A stretch of 60,933 bases of DNA, taken from positions 1 through 60,933 of the forward strand of contig CANRCX010000007.1 of the NCBI GenBank assembly GCA_947629235.1, written 5' to 3'. Below, piece by piece: positions 59,519 to 60,933 of this stretch. The stretch's first letter is position 1; the number at the start of each line of letters is the position of its first letter. The notes below the pieces were generated by a model. That model had not been told where the DNA came from, did no database searches, and saw nothing but the letters and a program-made list of their open reading frames with translations. This stretch comes from an uncultured Bacilli bacterium (GTDB lineage Bacteria; Bacillota_I; Bacilli_A; RF39; UBA660). Made by a program: the position numbers and the translations under genes.

Positions 59519-60769
59519 TTATAATCTACCATCATATTTTGAATTGTACTTAATATATGGCTCATTTATTAATTTATCTGTTCCAAAAAACATACTTCCT
59601 ATTTCTGTTTCATCATTTACTACAAATTTCTTTCCATATTTTATTGATGTTAAATTTTTATTGCTTTCAAACATAAAGCCCATATCTGTTACATTTGAAG
59701 TATCAAAACTACTTAAATCCAATGTTGTTAAATTTGAACAACTACAAAACATCATATTCATATTTGTTACTTTTGAAGTATTAAAGCTACTTAAATTTAT
59801 ATTTGTTAAATTTGGACAATTATAAAACATATATGACATATTTGTTACTTTTGAAGTATCAAAATTACTTAAATCTAATGTTTTTATTTTAGAGTAAGAA
59901 AACATACTCCTCATATTTGTTACTTGGGATGTATCTAAATATGTTAAATCTAATGTTTCTATATTATTTAAATCACTAAACAAATCTGAACTATCTGTGT
60001 TAGCTCTTACTCCACCTGCTCCACCTATTGTTACTTCATAGAATCCATCATTATCTATATCAGTCCACCACATCATTATATTTTTACTATTATCATTTGT
60101 TACATCAGCACTTCCTAATACTCCTTCCGGTACTTTATTTGTGTTTGATATTTTTAGTGATTTAATTGTTCCTGAAACTAATGGTGTTCCCTTTTTTCCC
60201 TCATAATTAGTACAAAAATAATAAGGCAATCCTTCTGCATATTCGCACTCTGAATAATGTGGGAAAACTCTTAACATTGAAGCATATTGTATATTTAATT
60301 TAGAATTTTCTTCACTACTTTCATCACAAGATGGTACTTTCATTTCTGCTGTTGCAGGAGAACTCATTTTCTTTTTACCACTTGTACTATTTCCTATATC
60401 TGCTACTTGTATTACTTCTCCTTCTGATACGAATTGATAACTATCGTCTTTTGCTACTAAATTTATTATTTGTCCTTTATCGTTAAATTCTACATAATAT
60501 TCTATATCTTTTCTTCCTGATAAATCTAAATTATGTTTCTTATCTGTTGATTTACTACTAAAGCAATGGCATTCTTCACTTGTAAATGCTGTTGTTATAT
60601 ATTTGTCTTCTGCTGTCTTTATTATTTCTTGTAATTCTGTTACAAATGTATTTTCTTTTGCTTGTCTAAACATTTTTAAAACATTTGGTAATGCTATTAT
60701 TACTAATATTGCTAGTATTGCTATTACAGCTAAAAGTTCTACTAATGTAAATCCCTTTCTATTTTTCAT
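59519..60769 (-). CDS. Prepilin-like protein with C-terminal BspA-type (DUF285) leucine-rich repeats
   Basis: RKGFTLVELLAVIAILAILVIIALPNVLKMF; TLDLSNFDTSKVTNMSYMFYNCPNLTNINLSSFNTSKVTNM repeats. Confidence 0.85.
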   Translation of the reverse strand: MKNRKGFTLVELLAVIAILAILVIIALPNVLKMFRQAKENTFVTELQEIIKTAEDKYITTAFTSEECHCFSSKSTDKKHNLDLSGRKDIEYYVEFNDKGQIINLVAKDDSYQFVSEGEVIQVADIGNSTSGKKKMSSPATAEMKVPSCDESSEENSKLNIQYASMLRVFPHYSECEYAEGLPYYFCTNYEGKKGTPLVSGTIKSLKISNTNKVPEGVLGSADVTNDNSKNIMMWWTDIDNDGFYEVTIGGAGGVRANTDSSDLFSDLNNIETLDLTYLDTSQVTNMRSMFSYSKIKTLDLSNFDTSKVTNMSYMFYNCPNLTNINLSSFNTSKVTNMNMMFCSCSNLTTLDLSSFDTSNVTDMGFMFESNKNLTSIKYGKKFVVNDETEIGSMFFGTDKLINEPYIKYNSKYDGRL

Positions 60770-60933
60770 TCAAACCTCTTTTCTACTTTCCATGTTTTTA
60801 TTATATCGTGTATACAAATATATATCAAGATTTATTTTTTTACTTATTGATTATTATTAGAAATTCCCACTATATATACTAATGGGAAATAAGTCTTAGA
60901 AGTAAGTCAAGGGCGAACGAAGTGAGTTCATTT

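Noticed and set aside
60862-60933. Inverted repeat ATTCCCA...TGGGAAAT and GAAC...GTTC at the window edge as a structured RNA
   Set aside because: Truncated by the window end and stems are short; cannot be assessed.

Overview
This window is an AT-rich, low-GC Firmicutes/Mollicutes-like bacterial chromosome segment. Most of it is ordinary housekeeping DNA: gap, a TGS-type nucleoside kinase, clpP, whiA, a TtcA-like gene, ppa, secA, hpf, two csp genes, SpoIIQ/SpoIID-like genes, rpiB, gpsA, a dCMP deaminase, tsaB-rimI-tsaD and two P-type Ca2+ ATPases. It is interrupted by accessory and surface-protein loci. The main points are: (1) a 2.7-kb segment at the 3' end of secA, bounded by an imperfect direct repeat of the secA SEC-C terminus, carrying a 567-aa protein with two HEPN-like motifs and a decayed RhuM pseudogene; (2) a restriction-modification locus with a fused m5C + DPPY-type methyltransferase divergent from an HNH nuclease gene; (3) a dispersed family of prepilin-like proteins with unrelated C-terminal domains, including a cysteine-rich one with an atypical Asp at the +5 position; (4) several apparent pseudoenzymes or reduced enzymes: an iPGM-like protein without catalytic residues, a SipW-like protein without Ser/His, and a minimal RNB protein with an altered active site; (5) a KOW-domain protein with a duplicated non-NGN N-terminus. 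No tRNA, rRNA, CRISPR array, transposase or integrase was recognised. All assignments come from reading the sequence by eye, and no database search was run.
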